NCBI GenBank assembly: GCA_905215325.1
Contig: CAJMPP010000005.1
Location: 12,446-76,445, forward strand
Source: an uncultured bacterium
GTDB lineage: Bacteria > Actinomycetota > Coriobacteriia > Coriobacteriales > Eggerthellaceae
DNA: 64,000 nucleotides
Direction: 5' to 3'
Shown here: in pieces, positions 15,903-24,527 of the stretch
Layout: every line of letters starts with the position of its first letter
Position numbering within the stretch: the stretch's first letter is position 1
Position numbers and translations under genes: made by a program
The notes under the pieces: generated by a model
Seen by the model: the letters and a program-made list of their open reading frames with translations, nothing else
Told to the model about the DNA's origin: nothing
The model's database searches: none

Positions 15903-16897
15903 CGCGTCGCTCGGTGCAGGATGCACTCGGCCGCTATGCTGACGGCTATCTCCTCGGGCGTTTCGGCCTTGATGTCCAACCCTATGGGCATGTGCACAGC
16001 ATCAAGCGCCGACCCGGGAATCCCCGCCTCCAGCATGCGCTCGCGCGCTGTGGCGACCTTGCGTCGCGAGCCCATGAACCCCACATATGCCAACGGCTGG
16101 CGGAGCACCTGCTCCAGCACGGCGAAATCGTGCTGATGGCTATGCGTCATGATGAGGACGTAATCGCGCTCATCAAGGGTCAGGGAAGCGGCGATATCGT
16201 TGTAGTCCCCCACGACCGTCTGCTGCGCGCCGTGAGCTTTGCCGGCGTTCGCGAACTCCGGCCTACAGTCGAACTGCGTGCAGGAAAACCCCACGCGCGA
16301 CAGAGCCGAAACGGTGGCGCTGCCCACATGCCCGCCGCCGAACACCACGGCTCGAACCGGCAAGGGAACGGGCAGCATAAGCCAACCGTCCGCGATGCAG
16401 CGCCCCTTCTGGCCGCAAACCCGATCGCCCGGCGCGGAGCCGTCGCCTGCGAGCAAAACCCCATCGGCGTCGAGCAACGCGATGCCTTCGCCGGATTGCG
16501 GCAGGCCATCGCAGCAGCTTAACGCCAGATACGCCGGCGTACGCTGCTCGAAGCAGCGCAACAGCTCGCTGGCAACCTTGGCCCACACGGCGCTACCGCC
16601 GCATATCGGAACATACAGCAAGCTTGCGCTTCCGCCGCAAACCATGCCCAGGCGCTCCTCAAGGCCCATGCTCTCGAAACGGTGCGCCTTGCCTCCCAGC
16701 AGACGACGCGCGCAGGCTATACCATGCGCCTCAAGGGCGCCGCCGCCGATGGTGCCGCGTGCCAGCCCGTCAGCGGACACCAGCATGAGCGTTCCCGCCT
16801 TGCGCGGCGTGGAGTCCTTGCTTTCCGCCACCGCGACCAACACCAACGGCTCGCCCGCACGGCACGCACCTGCGATATGCTCTGCGATCTTGCGCAT
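15899..16897 (-). CDS. XdhC-family molybdenum hydroxylase maturation protein
   Basis: A 332-residue XdhC/CoxI protein. The N-terminal part has VLVAVAESKDSTPRKAGTLM and GTIGGGALEA; the C-terminal Rossmann part starts VRAVVFGGGHVGSATVSALS and has VLIMTHSHQHD and AYVGFMGSRRK. In Rhodobacter XdhC binds molybdenum cofactor and delivers it, after sulfuration, to xanthine dehydrogenase. Here it is the last gene of a minus-strand set with YqeB, YqeC and the three hydroxylase subunits, 16 bp after YqeB. ATG at 16897 is the first residue of the family pattern. Confidence 0.92.
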   Translation of the reverse strand: MRKIAEHIAGACRAGEPLVLVAVAESKDSTPRKAGTLMLVSADGLARGTIGGGALEAHGIACARRLLGGKAHRFESMGLEERLGMVCGGSASLLYVPICGGSAVWAKVASELLRCFEQRTPAYLALSCCDGLPQSGEGIALLDADGVLLAGDGSAPGDRVCGQKGRCIADGWLMLPVPLPVRAVVFGGGHVGSATVSALSRVGFSCTQFDCRPEFANAGKAHGAQQTVVGDYNDIAASLTLDERDYVLIMTHSHQHDFAVLEQVLRQPLAYVGFMGSRRKVATARERMLEAGIPGSALDAVHMPIGLDIKAETPEEIAVSIAAECILHRATR

Positions 16898-16913
16898 CTT
16901 CCCACCTCACGCC

Positions 16914-17714
16914 CTATCGGGTCGAAAACGTTCCACCAACATGAAGGATGGCCTCAAGCACGCCGCCCGCGACCGCCAGGCCTTTGTCCGAGACCAGACT
17001 GCAATAGCCGCTCTGGCCGCGTGGGTCCACATCGCCGCACTTCAAGCCCTGGTGAACCTGCACCCCATCGGCTATCAGGCCGCGCAAAACGCCGGTGAGC
17101 GTGGCAACCACGGGGGCATTCCCCGCATACGCCACAACCTGACCTTCCTCAACGTGGTCGCCTATGGTCGCCACGCCGCGGAATCCGCCATCGCACGGGG
17201 CGCGCAGCACGCGCTCGCCGGCGAAGCCGCCCACCAAACCAGGCACCGCGGTGTTCGGCAACGCCGACCCCTCGTAATACGCTCGGCCCAGGGTATGCCC
17301 GCGCATGGTCTCCACCACGGCATGGCAATCCACGCCTGCGGTGAATCCCGGGCCGACCCCGACGACGATGGGCGCCATATCCATGGTAGTGCCCAGGTTG
17401 CGCTTGGCCAGCACGGCATCGACCACCGCGTCGGGCGCCACGTCCTTGACGCATGCGCACACGGGGTCCACCAAAACAGGGACGACGCCTTCGCCGGAAA
17501 GCAGATCCAAGGCATGGAACGCATCACGGGCACGCACGGCCGTCACGCCTTCCACCTGGGCTTTCCCCATACGAACGGCTTCGCTGAAGGCAACGGTGCG
17601 ACGGACCGTCAAAGGCTGCTCTATCTCGGTCATAAGCACGGAAGCGCCGCATCGCACAAGGCGCAGCGCGATAGCGCTGGCGATATCGCCGGCGCCGCGG
17701 ATCACCGCAAGCAT
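16914..17714 (-). CDS. yqeB: YqeB-family accessory protein of selenium-dependent molybdenum hydroxylases
   Basis: A 266-residue protein that begins VIRGAGDIASAIALRLVRCG, the diagnostic N-terminus of the EF2563/YqeB family, and includes APIVVGVGPGFTAGVDCHAVV. By genome comparisons this family accompanies hydroxylases with a labile selenium at the molybdenum site, together with YqeC and SelD; its reaction is not known. The start at 17714 gives the normal N-terminus; it overlaps the end of YqeC by 13 bp, a sign of coupling. Confidence 0.88.
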   Translation of the reverse strand: MLAVIRGAGDIASAIALRLVRCGASVLMTEIEQPLTVRRTVAFSEAVRMGKAQVEGVTAVRARDAFHALDLLSGEGVVPVLVDPVCACVKDVAPDAVVDAVLAKRNLGTTMDMAPIVVGVGPGFTAGVDCHAVVETMRGHTLGRAYYEGSALPNTAVPGLVGGFAGERVLRAPCDGGFRGVATIGDHVEEGQVVAYAGNAPVVATLTGVLRGLIADGVQVHQGLKCGDVDPRGQSGYCSLVSDKGLAVAGGVLEAILHVGGTFSTR

Positions 17715-18361
17715 CGAAGATCGTCCCTCCAAAGGCTTCCCGCCACCACCGGCGTATCGCACAGCGCCGCGATGCGCCGCGCCGCCTGCCAGTCGGCGGC
17801 AGTCTCCACCTTGTTGATCAAAACCACGTCATGAAGCGCCTCGGCGCACAGCACCGCCGCCACCGCCTCGGGCGTGACCGCATCGTCGACGGAAACGCCG
17901 GCCAGCTGCGCGAATCGCTGCGGACGATGGCACGTCTGCGAAACGGGGGCGCCTAAGCCGTCGACCCCGACCACACACACCGTCCGCCCTGCGCACGCGG
18001 GGATGACCGGCTCGTGCTCGGCATGCGCCTTCAGCGGGAGCGTTTTCGCCCCGTCCGCCTCCACCAGCACATAGTCCGCCGAACATACCAGGTCGGAAAA
18101 CGCCGCCTGCGGCTCGGCCAACTTCCCCGTGGGCGGATGGATGGAGCCCACGCACACGATGGAGGCTTCGGAAAGCGACATCCGCACGTCATCGAGCGAC
18201 GCGCCCAGCACCACGGGGCACCAGTCGGGCACGTGCATCTTCGTGCTGGTGGCCACGATCACGCGCGCATCGCGCGACAGCTCCTCGGCCAAGGCGCGCA
18301 AAAGCGTGGACTTGCCGCCGCCGCCGATGATGGCCGTAAGCCCACGCTGGATATGTAGCAA
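17702..18361 (-). CDS. yqeC: YqeC-family putative selenium-dependent hydroxylase accessory protein
   Basis: A 219-residue protein with an N-terminal P-loop in LTAIIGGGGKSTLLRALAEE, then VIVATSTKMHVPDWCPVV and VLVEADGAKTLPLKAHAEHE, all typical of the YqeC family. It probably binds and hydrolyses a nucleotide during insertion of selenium or sulfur into the molybdenum centre; this role rests on gene association. It starts 5 bp after the large hydroxylase subunit and overlaps YqeB. Confidence 0.88.
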   Translation of the reverse strand: MLHIQRGLTAIIGGGGKSTLLRALAEELSRDARVIVATSTKMHVPDWCPVVLGASLDDVRMSLSEASIVCVGSIHPPTGKLAEPQAAFSDLVCSADYVLVEADGAKTLPLKAHAEHEPVIPACAGRTVCVVGVDGLGAPVSQTCHRPQRFAQLAGVSVDDAVTPEAVAAVLCAEALHDVVLINKVETAADWQAARRIAALCDTPVVAGSLWRDDLRCLR

Positions 18362-18366
18362 GCCGC

Positions 18367-20667
18367 TTAGAATGCCTGCTCCTCAGGTTTCGCCAGCAAA
18401 ATGTGCTCTGGAAGGATGGGCAGCTCGCGATGCCACACGCCCGTTGCCCGATAGATGGCCTGCGCCAACGCCGGAGCCGGCGTGTTGATGACGATCTCGC
18501 CGATGGACTTCGCGCCGAACGGGCCCGTGGGCTCGTAGGAATGCTCGAACTCCACGTTGATGCGGCCCGTGTCCAGACGGGTGGGCAACCGGTACGTGAA
18601 CAGGCTCGATTCGCGAATGGCGCCCTTGGACGTGCGCGTGACGTCCTCCATGAGCGTATGCCCGATGCCCTGCACGATGCCGCCTTCCACTTGGATGCGC
18701 GCGAGCGCCGGGTTGATGGGGATGCCGCAATCGACCACGGCGGCGTAGTCGAGCACCTCCACCACACCGGTCTCGCGGTCGAGCTCGATCTCGACCATGC
18801 CCACCATGAACGGCGGCGGGGACACCGGCGAGGAATGCTGGGCGGTGGCCTCCGCGGCAAAACGGCAGTTGCACTGGCTTTTCGCGGCGATCTCGGACAG
18901 CGGGACCGTGCGTCCCGTGGCCTCGTGGCGAACGCATCCGCCCTCAAAGCGCAGCTCGGCCGCATCGCAGCCGAGCACCTCGGCGGCGATGGCGCACAGG
19001 CGCTCCTTGAGCTGCGCGCACGCCTTCTCCACGGCCATGCCGGTGACGTAGGTGGTGGAGGATGCGTACGAACCCGAATCGTAGGGGGACGCGTCGGTGT
19101 CGGCGCCGAACACGCTCACGGCCTCCACGGGGCATTCCATATGCTCGGCGACCATCTGGGCCAGGATGGTGTCGCAACCCGTGCCCATGTCGGCCGCGGC
19201 GATGAGCAGCATGTATCCCCCGTCGTCGTTGAGCTTGACGGTGACCGAGCCCACGTCGATGCCGGAGATGCCCGAACCCTGCATGGACATGGCAACGCCG
19301 GCGGCGCGCACCTTGCCGTTGCCCATGTCGCGTACGGGGAACTTATCCTTCCACCCGAACATGTCGCTGCAATGCTGCATGCAGCGGTCCAGGGCGCAGG
19401 CGTTGGCCACCTCGCCGAAGTAGGCGGGCATCGCCATGCCCTCGCGCACCATGTTCTGCTCGCGCAGCTCCACCGGGTCGCGACCCAGCTTCGCCGCCAG
19501 CTCGTTGACGGCGCTCTCCACGGCGAACTGGCCCTGCGTGGCGCCGAAACCGCGGTACGCGCCCGACGGCTGCATGTTCGTGTACACCACGTTCGCGTCG
19601 AACTTGAACGCCTCGAGCGAGCCGGTGTAGAGCGGGATGGACTTGTGGCCGGTCAGACCGACCGTGGCCCAACCGTGCTCGCCATAGGCGCCCGAGTTCG
19701 AAAGCGTGGTCACCTGAAGCGCGCGGATGCGGCCGTCGTCGTTGGCGCCCAGGCGGACCTTGACCTCCATCTCGTGGCGCGGCGACCCGCAGGTTTGCGA
19801 TTCCTTGCGCGAGAACACGCACAGTGCCGGACGCCCCGTCTTCATGGTGACGAACGCGGGATACACCTCGCTTACCGCTGTCTGCTTCGCGCCGAAGCCG
19901 CCGCCGATGCGCGGCTTCTCCACGCGGATGCGGCTTTTCGGGATGCCGAGCGCGTGCGATAGGATGCGGCGGACGTGATACACGATCTGCGTGGACGAGA
20001 TCACGTGCAGCCTGCCGTAGCGGTCCAGCTGGGTGAACGTGCGGAACGTCTCCATCATGGCCTGGTTGTACGCCTTCGTATGATAGGTGCGCTCCAGCAC
20101 CACGTCGCAATCGGCCAGCACCGCCTCGATGTCGCCGCCGGCATCGGAGGTGGTGCCCACCAGGTTGCGCGTGTTGTCGCCGCCCAGATCGCACAGCATA
20201 TGCCAGTCGTCCTCGGGGTGCACCAGCACGGGGTTGTCCTTTGCGGTGCGGAAATCCAGGACAGGCTCCAGCACGTCGTACTCCACCTTGATGCGCGAAA
20301 GGGCCGTTTGCGCCGCCTTCTCGTTCTCGGCTGCCACGATGGCCACCACGTCGCCCACGAAACGCACGTGCCGATCGATGATCAGACGGTCGTAGGGGCT
20401 GGTTTCAGGGTAGGTCTGCCCGGCGTTGGAGAAGCGCTGGTCGGGCACGTCCTCCCAGGTGTACACGTCGACCACACCGGGCACCTTCTTCGCCTTGGAC
20501 GTGTCGATGGTCTTCACCATGGCGTTTGCGTGGGGGCTTCGCAGGAGCTTGACAACCAGCGCGTCGGGCGCGATGTCGGCGGTGTAGACGGGCTTTCCCA
20601 GCAGAAGCTGCAGCGAGTCCTTCTTGCGGACCGACTTGCCTACGGAGCGGTATTCGGGCTTATCCAC
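18367..20667 (-). CDS. Molybdenum hydroxylase large subunit (xanthine dehydrogenase type)
   Basis: A 766-residue molybdopterin-cytosine-dinucleotide subunit of the xanthine dehydrogenase family. Features in order: the first domain from VGKSVRKKDSLQLLLGKPVY, the cofactor-binding GGGFGAKQTAVSEVYPAF, the SGAYRGFGATQGQFAVES loop, and near the end GPFGAKSIGEIVINTPAPAL with the catalytic glutamate of the GE pair. The GTG at 20667 was chosen: AAGGAGG lies 6 bp upstream, whereas the in-frame ATG at 20694 has none. The start overlaps the stop of the [2Fe-2S] subunit by 8 bp. Likely substrates are purines, judged from the permease nearby. YqeB and YqeC suggest a selenium-containing site. Confidence 0.92.
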   Translation of the reverse strand: MDKPEYRSVGKSVRKKDSLQLLLGKPVYTADIAPDALVVKLLRSPHANAMVKTIDTSKAKKVPGVVDVYTWEDVPDQRFSNAGQTYPETSPYDRLIIDRHVRFVGDVVAIVAAENEKAAQTALSRIKVEYDVLEPVLDFRTAKDNPVLVHPEDDWHMLCDLGGDNTRNLVGTTSDAGGDIEAVLADCDVVLERTYHTKAYNQAMMETFRTFTQLDRYGRLHVISSTQIVYHVRRILSHALGIPKSRIRVEKPRIGGGFGAKQTAVSEVYPAFVTMKTGRPALCVFSRKESQTCGSPRHEMEVKVRLGANDDGRIRALQVTTLSNSGAYGEHGWATVGLTGHKSIPLYTGSLEAFKFDANVVYTNMQPSGAYRGFGATQGQFAVESAVNELAAKLGRDPVELREQNMVREGMAMPAYFGEVANACALDRCMQHCSDMFGWKDKFPVRDMGNGKVRAAGVAMSMQGSGISGIDVGSVTVKLNDDGGYMLLIAAADMGTGCDTILAQMVAEHMECPVEAVSVFGADTDASPYDSGSYASSTTYVTGMAVEKACAQLKERLCAIAAEVLGCDAAELRFEGGCVRHEATGRTVPLSEIAAKSQCNCRFAAEATAQHSSPVSPPPFMVGMVEIELDRETGVVEVLDYAAVVDCGIPINPALARIQVEGGIVQGIGHTLMEDVTRTSKGAIRESSLFTYRLPTRLDTGRINVEFEHSYEPTGPFGAKSIGEIVINTPAPALAQAIYRATGVWHRELPILPEHILLAKPEEQAF

Positions 20668-21133
20668 GCTCGACCTCCTTGCCGTGCTTTTCATCCAGAA
20701 AGGCGCGGATGCCGCGCAGCTGGCCCACGTAGCCCGAGCAACGGCACAGATTGCCGCTCAGGTACGCCAGGATCTCGTCGTCGGTGGGATCGGGGTTCTC
20801 GCGCAGCAGCGCGATGGTGTTCATCACGAAGCCGGGGTTGCAGAAACCGCACTGCTCCGCGCCCTGGTCGGCGATGAAGCCCACGAACTCCGACGCCTCG
20901 GCCTGCAGGCCTTCCAGCGTGCAGACGCTGCGGCCGTCGGCGCGGGCGGCCAACGTGGAGCAGGACAGCACGGGCACGTCGTCGAGCATCACCGTGCACA
21001 GGCCGCACGCCGACGTCTCGCAGCCGCGCTTGACGCTTTTGCACCCGTGCGCGCGCACGAAATCGATGAGCAGCATGTCGGCGGGAATGTCGTCGACCAC
21101 CGTTTTGCCGTTCAGCTTGATCTTGACTTCCAT
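20660..21133 (-). CDS. Molybdenum hydroxylase [2Fe-2S] subunit
   Basis: A 157-residue iron-sulfur subunit with both clusters of the family: the plant-ferredoxin-type site GCETSACGLCTV with a fourth cysteine in VLSCS, and the second helical site GFCNPGF with LCRCSGYVGQ. It passes electrons from the molybdenum centre to the FAD subunit. ATG at 21133 directly abuts the FAD subunit stop and it ends inside the start of the large subunit, so the three are translated together. Confidence 0.95.
   Translation of the reverse strand: MEVKIKLNGKTVVDDIPADMLLIDFVRAHGCKSVKRGCETSACGLCTVMLDDVPVLSCSTLAARADGRSVCTLEGLQAEASEFVGFIADQGAEQCGFCNPGFVMNTIALLRENPDPTDDEILAYLSGNLCRCSGYVGQLRGIRAFLDEKHGKEVERG
20674..20680 (-). 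promoter_or_regulatory. Ribosome site that fixes the large-subunit start
   Basis: AAGGAGG on the minus strand, 6 bp before the GTG at 20667. It lies inside the [2Fe-2S] subunit gene and decides the GTG start against the in-frame ATG at 20694. Confidence 0.8.
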
Positions 21134-21934
21134 CTAACGCACCTCCCCCAGCGCCAGCAAGGCGCGGCGCACGAGCACGGGCGCGAGCGCGCGGCGATAC
21201 TCGGCGCTGCCCCACATGTTCCCGGAAACGCGGATGCTTCCCGCGGCATGCTCGGCGAACGCCGCGGCGCTTGCCTCGGTGATGCCGTCGGCAAGGATGC
21301 CCTGATCGTCGCGCAGAAGCACGGCGCGAGCCGGGCGAGCGCCCACCGTCACGCGGTATTCGTCGCCCAGCTTCGCCGCCATGCAGTTGAGCGTGGGAAG
21401 GTCGGTGCGCTGCTTGCGCACGGCCTGGTACGCGAACGCGCCGGGGCGCTTCTTGACGATGAGGTGCACGAGGATGTCCTTGTCGTAGGGCATGTTCACG
21501 AACCGTTCCAGGGGCACGATGCCGCCTTCGTGCAGCTCGACGTAGCTGTCCATGGCAAGAAACGCCGTGACGATGTCGGAGAAGCCCATGCGACGCCACA
21601 GGCTTCCGCCGAGCGTGGCGCCGTTACGGAACTGCACGCCCACGATGTCTTGAAACGCCGCCTTGATGGCGCCGCAGGAATAGGCGTCAAGGCCGGCATG
21701 GGTTTCCATCTGGCGAAGGGTGACCATGGCGCCGATGCGGAACTCCTCGTCTGTCTCCTCTATGGCGTCCAAACCCAGATCGCACAGGTCGATGGCGGCG
21801 GCGAAGGAATGGTTGCCCATCTTCAGCCACATCATGCCCGCCACCACGCGATTACGCTTCTTCTGGTTCAGCTCCCAAGCCTCTTGCAGGCTTTGCGGGC
21901 GAACGTATTTCTGAAAGGTAATAATGATGCACAC
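21134..21934 (-). CDS. Molybdenum hydroxylase FAD-binding subunit
   Basis: A 266-residue member of the FAD-binding family of xanthine and CO dehydrogenase medium subunits. The first flavin loop, usually AGGTDL, reads VVAGMMWLKMG, while the second reads GATLGGSLWRR, close to the TxGG(S/N) consensus. The C-terminal part has the usual LPTLNCMAAKLGDEYRVTVG strand. It starts with GTG at 21934, with GGGGTGTGC region upstream but no strong ribosome site, so the start is less sure. First gene of the hydroxylase operon, divergent from the MocA-like gene. Confidence 0.88.
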   Translation of the reverse strand: MCIIITFQKYVRPQSLQEAWELNQKKRNRVVAGMMWLKMGNHSFAAAIDLCDLGLDAIEETDEEFRIGAMVTLRQMETHAGLDAYSCGAIKAAFQDIVGVQFRNGATLGGSLWRRMGFSDIVTAFLAMDSYVELHEGGIVPLERFVNMPYDKDILVHLIVKKRPGAFAYQAVRKQRTDLPTLNCMAAKLGDEYRVTVGARPARAVLLRDDQGILADGITEASAAAFAEHAAGSIRVSGNMWGSAEYRRALAPVLVRRALLALGEVR

Positions 21935-22051
21935 CCCGTTGCTTGAGGTTTATAGAAACGTACATATTATACTGTGGCCAGGGAATCCTTCGAAAGCCCC
22001 GCACACCGAACCCGACCGACCGACCATCGAATCTGCAAAGGCGAACCGACC

Positions 22052-22693
22052 ATGACCAGCTCCGTTGAAACCCGGAATGCCGTGCACGGCTGCATCATCA
22101 TGGCATCGGGCCTGGGCACGCGCTTCGGGTCGAACAAGCTTATGGCGGACCTTGACGGCGCGCCGCTTATCGCCCATGCGATCAGGGCCTGCGAGGGGCT
22201 GTTCGCGAAACGCGTAGCGGTCACGCGCCATGAGAACGTGGCGCAGCTGTGCAGCAGCCTGGGTGTGGAAGCCGTCCTGCACGATGAGCCACTCAGAAGC
22301 GACACCGTACGATTGGGGATGCAAGCCATGAAAGGGTGCGTTACGGTCACGTTCATCCAGGCGGACCAGCCGCTCATCAGCGCGAACACCCTTGCCGCCC
22401 TGCTTCGCAGCGCCGAGGCGCACCCCGAGTTCATCTGGCGCATCGGCTTCCAGGGCACGCAAGGTGCGCCGGTGCTGTTCCCTGCCTGGGCGTTCGATGG
22501 GCTGCGCGCGCTCCCGCCCGGCAAGGGCGGCGGGTTCGTGGCCAAAACCCATGCGCAGCGCGTGCGCTGCGTGGAAGCCGCCAACGAATGGGAGCTGTTC
22601 GACGTGGACACCGTGCAGGACCTGAAGGTGCTGCAGGCGCATATCGAGCAATGTCGAAAAGCCTCCGCAAGCAACCGCGGCTCGTTCGGCTAG
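22052..22693 (+). CDS. MocA-like molybdenum cofactor cytidylyltransferase
   Basis: A 213-residue nucleotidyltransferase of the MobA/MocA fold. It opens with HGCIIMASGLGTRFGSNKLM, the GxGxRxG-x-x-K nucleotide-binding loop, and has FIQADQPLIS with the metal-binding aspartate and QGTQGAPVLFPAWAFDGL. MocA adds CMP to molybdopterin to make the cytosine dinucleotide used by xanthine-dehydrogenase-type enzymes, which fits its position divergent from that operon. Start is the ATG at 22052; an upstream GTG in frame would add 26 residues without a family match. Confidence 0.87.
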   Translation: MTSSVETRNAVHGCIIMASGLGTRFGSNKLMADLDGAPLIAHAIRACEGLFAKRVAVTRHENVAQLCSSLGVEAVLHDEPLRSDTVRLGMQAMKGCVTVTFIQADQPLISANTLAALLRSAEAHPEFIWRIGFQGTQGAPVLFPAWAFDGLRALPPGKGGGFVAKTHAQRVRCVEAANEWELFDVDTVQDLKVLQAHIEQCRKASASNRGSFG

Positions 22694-22706
22694 CGGAACG
22701 AGCCGT
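22678..22706 (+). terminator. Hairpin at the end of the MocA-like gene
   Basis: CGGCTCGTTC and GAACGAGCCG pair around GGCTAGCG, with the stop codon in the loop. No T-run follows, so it may protect the mRNA end rather than terminate. Confidence 0.4.
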
Positions 22707-22851
22707 CGAGCTGGCAGCGCGCAGCCAGCGAAGCCCGCAAAGCGGCGCGTCGTCGCAGGGCAAGCCATCGGACAGGCCGACACGTCACCAGCAAAGCCGC
22801 ACACCGTCGCAGAGCAGGCTTGCGCTGCCGCAAAAGTCCCTGAAAGCCCGA

Positions 22852-22886
22852 AATGCCCGGCAGGTCACGCAGACCTACCGGGCATT
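22852..22886 (-). terminator. Terminator of the NCS2 permease gene
   Basis: AATGCCCGG (22852-22860) pairs with CCGGGCATT (22878-22886), with an inner GGTC/GACC stem. It lies 26 bp after the permease stop on the minus strand. Confidence 0.65.
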
Positions 22887-22911
22887 CTCGTCATATATGC
22901 GTCGCGAAAGG

Positions 22912-24399
22912 CTATACGTCTGCGCCGCCTTGGGGCGTTTCCTTATCCTTGGGAAGCACGATGTTCAAGATGATGGCCACAGCCGCCGCGGCAACGATGC
23001 CGGAGCCGCCGAAGATCAGGCTGACCATCTGGGGAGCGCCTGCCAGGACGGCCGGGTTGGCGCCGATGCCGTAACCCAGGCCCAAAGCCACCGACACGAT
23101 GCTCAGGTTGCGCGGGGTCAAAGGCTCGCGCGTGATCAGCTGGATGCCGCTGACCACGATGGAGGCGAACATGATAACGGCCGCGCCGCCCAAGACGGAC
23201 TGCGGCATGATGGAGACCACCGCACCCAGCTTCGGGCACAAACCGCACAAGATCAAAAACACCGCGCCGCAGGCCAGGGCCTTGCGGTTGACCATCTTCG
23301 TCATGGTGACCAAGCCGACGTTTTGGCTGAACGAGGTGTTCGGCAGCACGCCGAACAGGGCCGCTGCGGTGGAACCCACGCCGTCGCAGATCACGCCGCC
23401 GGAAAGCTCCTTGTCGGTGGCCTCGCGGTTCATGCCGCCCTGCGTGACGCCGGAGATGTCGCCGACGGTCTCGACGGCGGTGACCACGAACATCACGAGC
23501 ACGGGTGCGATGGCGCGCATGTCGAACACGGGCGCCACGGGCAGTAGGTTGGGCACGGCGAACCACGCCGCCGCGGCAACCTTATCCCAGTTCAAAACCC
23601 ACGCCTTCGTATATTCGACGCCGTTCGCGTCGATGCCGGTGGTGGGCAGGACCATGCCCATGATGCCCGCCACGATATAGCCGACGATGATGCCGACCAA
23701 AATGGAGGATGCGCTCAAAAACCCGGTGGTCGCGTGCTTGACCGCCAAAATGACCACCAGCACGATAAGCGCCAGGCACAGATTCTCGAACGAGCCGAAA
23801 TCCTTGGCACTGCTGCCGCCGCCGAAGGTGTTCACGCCGACGCTGATAAGGCTCAAGCCGATGGAGAGCACCACCGTGCCCGTGACCACTGCCGGGAAGA
23901 ACCGACGCAGCGGCTTGAGGAAAAAGCCCAACACGGCCTCGAACAGGCCGCCGATGATGGAAGCGCCCATGATGGCGCCATAGGCCAACAGGCCGCCGCC
24001 CATGGATGCCGCCACAGAGTTGAACACGCCAATGAAGCCCGAGGACGTGCCCATGATGATGGGCACCCTGCCGCCGACGGGGCCGATGCCGAACAGCTGG
24101 ACCAAGGTGACCACGCCCGCGATCCACATGGCGTTTTGCAGCAGCGAAAGCTGCACGTCCGCGAACTCCGCGCCCGCCAGGCCGCACGCGCCCGTGACGA
24201 TCAAAAGCGGCGTCAGGTTGCCTACGAACATCGCCAGCACATGCTGCAGACCCAGTGGAATGGCCTGCGCCAGCGACATGTCGCCTTCAAACGAGAAAAC
24301 GCCAAGCGACCTTGCGTTACCGGAGGTTTCCTCCGAACCAGCGGCCGAGCCGGCCTTCTCCTGAACCTGCTCTACCGCCTCCGGCTTCTCATCTACCAT
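22912..24399 (-). CDS. NCS2-family purine (xanthine/uracil) permease
   Basis: A 495-residue transporter with about 12-14 membrane segments. The NCS2 signature is present as QNVGLVTMTK near the middle of the C-terminal half, together with VETVGDISGVTQGGMNREAT and IPLGLQHVLAMFVGNLTPLL at the start of the membrane part. An acidic, Glu/Ala-rich cytoplasmic extension of about 45 residues precedes the first segment. It should import xanthine or a related purine with H+ or Na+. Start: the ATG at 24399, six bases after AAGGGGG; the ATG at 24405 is too close to that site. Its place beside the hydroxylase genes supports a purine substrate. Confidence 0.9.
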   Translation of the reverse strand: MVDEKPEAVEQVQEKAGSAAGSEETSGNARSLGVFSFEGDMSLAQAIPLGLQHVLAMFVGNLTPLLIVTGACGLAGAEFADVQLSLLQNAMWIAGVVTLVQLFGIGPVGGRVPIIMGTSSGFIGVFNSVAASMGGGLLAYGAIMGASIIGGLFEAVLGFFLKPLRRFFPAVVTGTVVLSIGLSLISVGVNTFGGGSSAKDFGSFENLCLALIVLVVILAVKHATTGFLSASSILVGIIVGYIVAGIMGMVLPTTGIDANGVEYTKAWVLNWDKVAAAAWFAVPNLLPVAPVFDMRAIAPVLVMFVVTAVETVGDISGVTQGGMNREATDKELSGGVICDGVGSTAAALFGVLPNTSFSQNVGLVTMTKMVNRKALACGAVFLILCGLCPKLGAVVSIMPQSVLGGAAVIMFASIVVSGIQLITREPLTPRNLSIVSVALGLGYGIGANPAVLAGAPQMVSLIFGGSGIVAAAAVAIILNIVLPKDKETPQGGADV

Positions 24400-24426
24400 G
24401 CACATCCCCCTTCTAAAGGACGGAAA

Positions 24427-24463
24427 CTTCAAAAAAATAGCACCTTGGCGCATCTTTTTGAAG
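24427..24463 (-). promoter_or_regulatory. Hairpin in the leader of the permease gene
   Basis: CTTCAAAAA (24427-24435) pairs with TTTTTGAAG (24455-24463) around a 19-nt loop, just before the permease ribosome site. A further palindrome CACGTACGTG is at 24482-24491. They could form an attenuator or operator; I do not recognise a known purine riboswitch. Confidence 0.4.
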
Positions 24464-24527
24464 AAGGCATGGAGTAATTTACACGTACGTGACATTCTCG
24501 GGCGCGCCCCTTCGCCCCGCGCCGCCC

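Noticed and set aside
22678..22706. Attachment site suggested by a hairpin over a stop codon
   Set aside because: No integrase, tRNA or second copy of the sequence is nearby.
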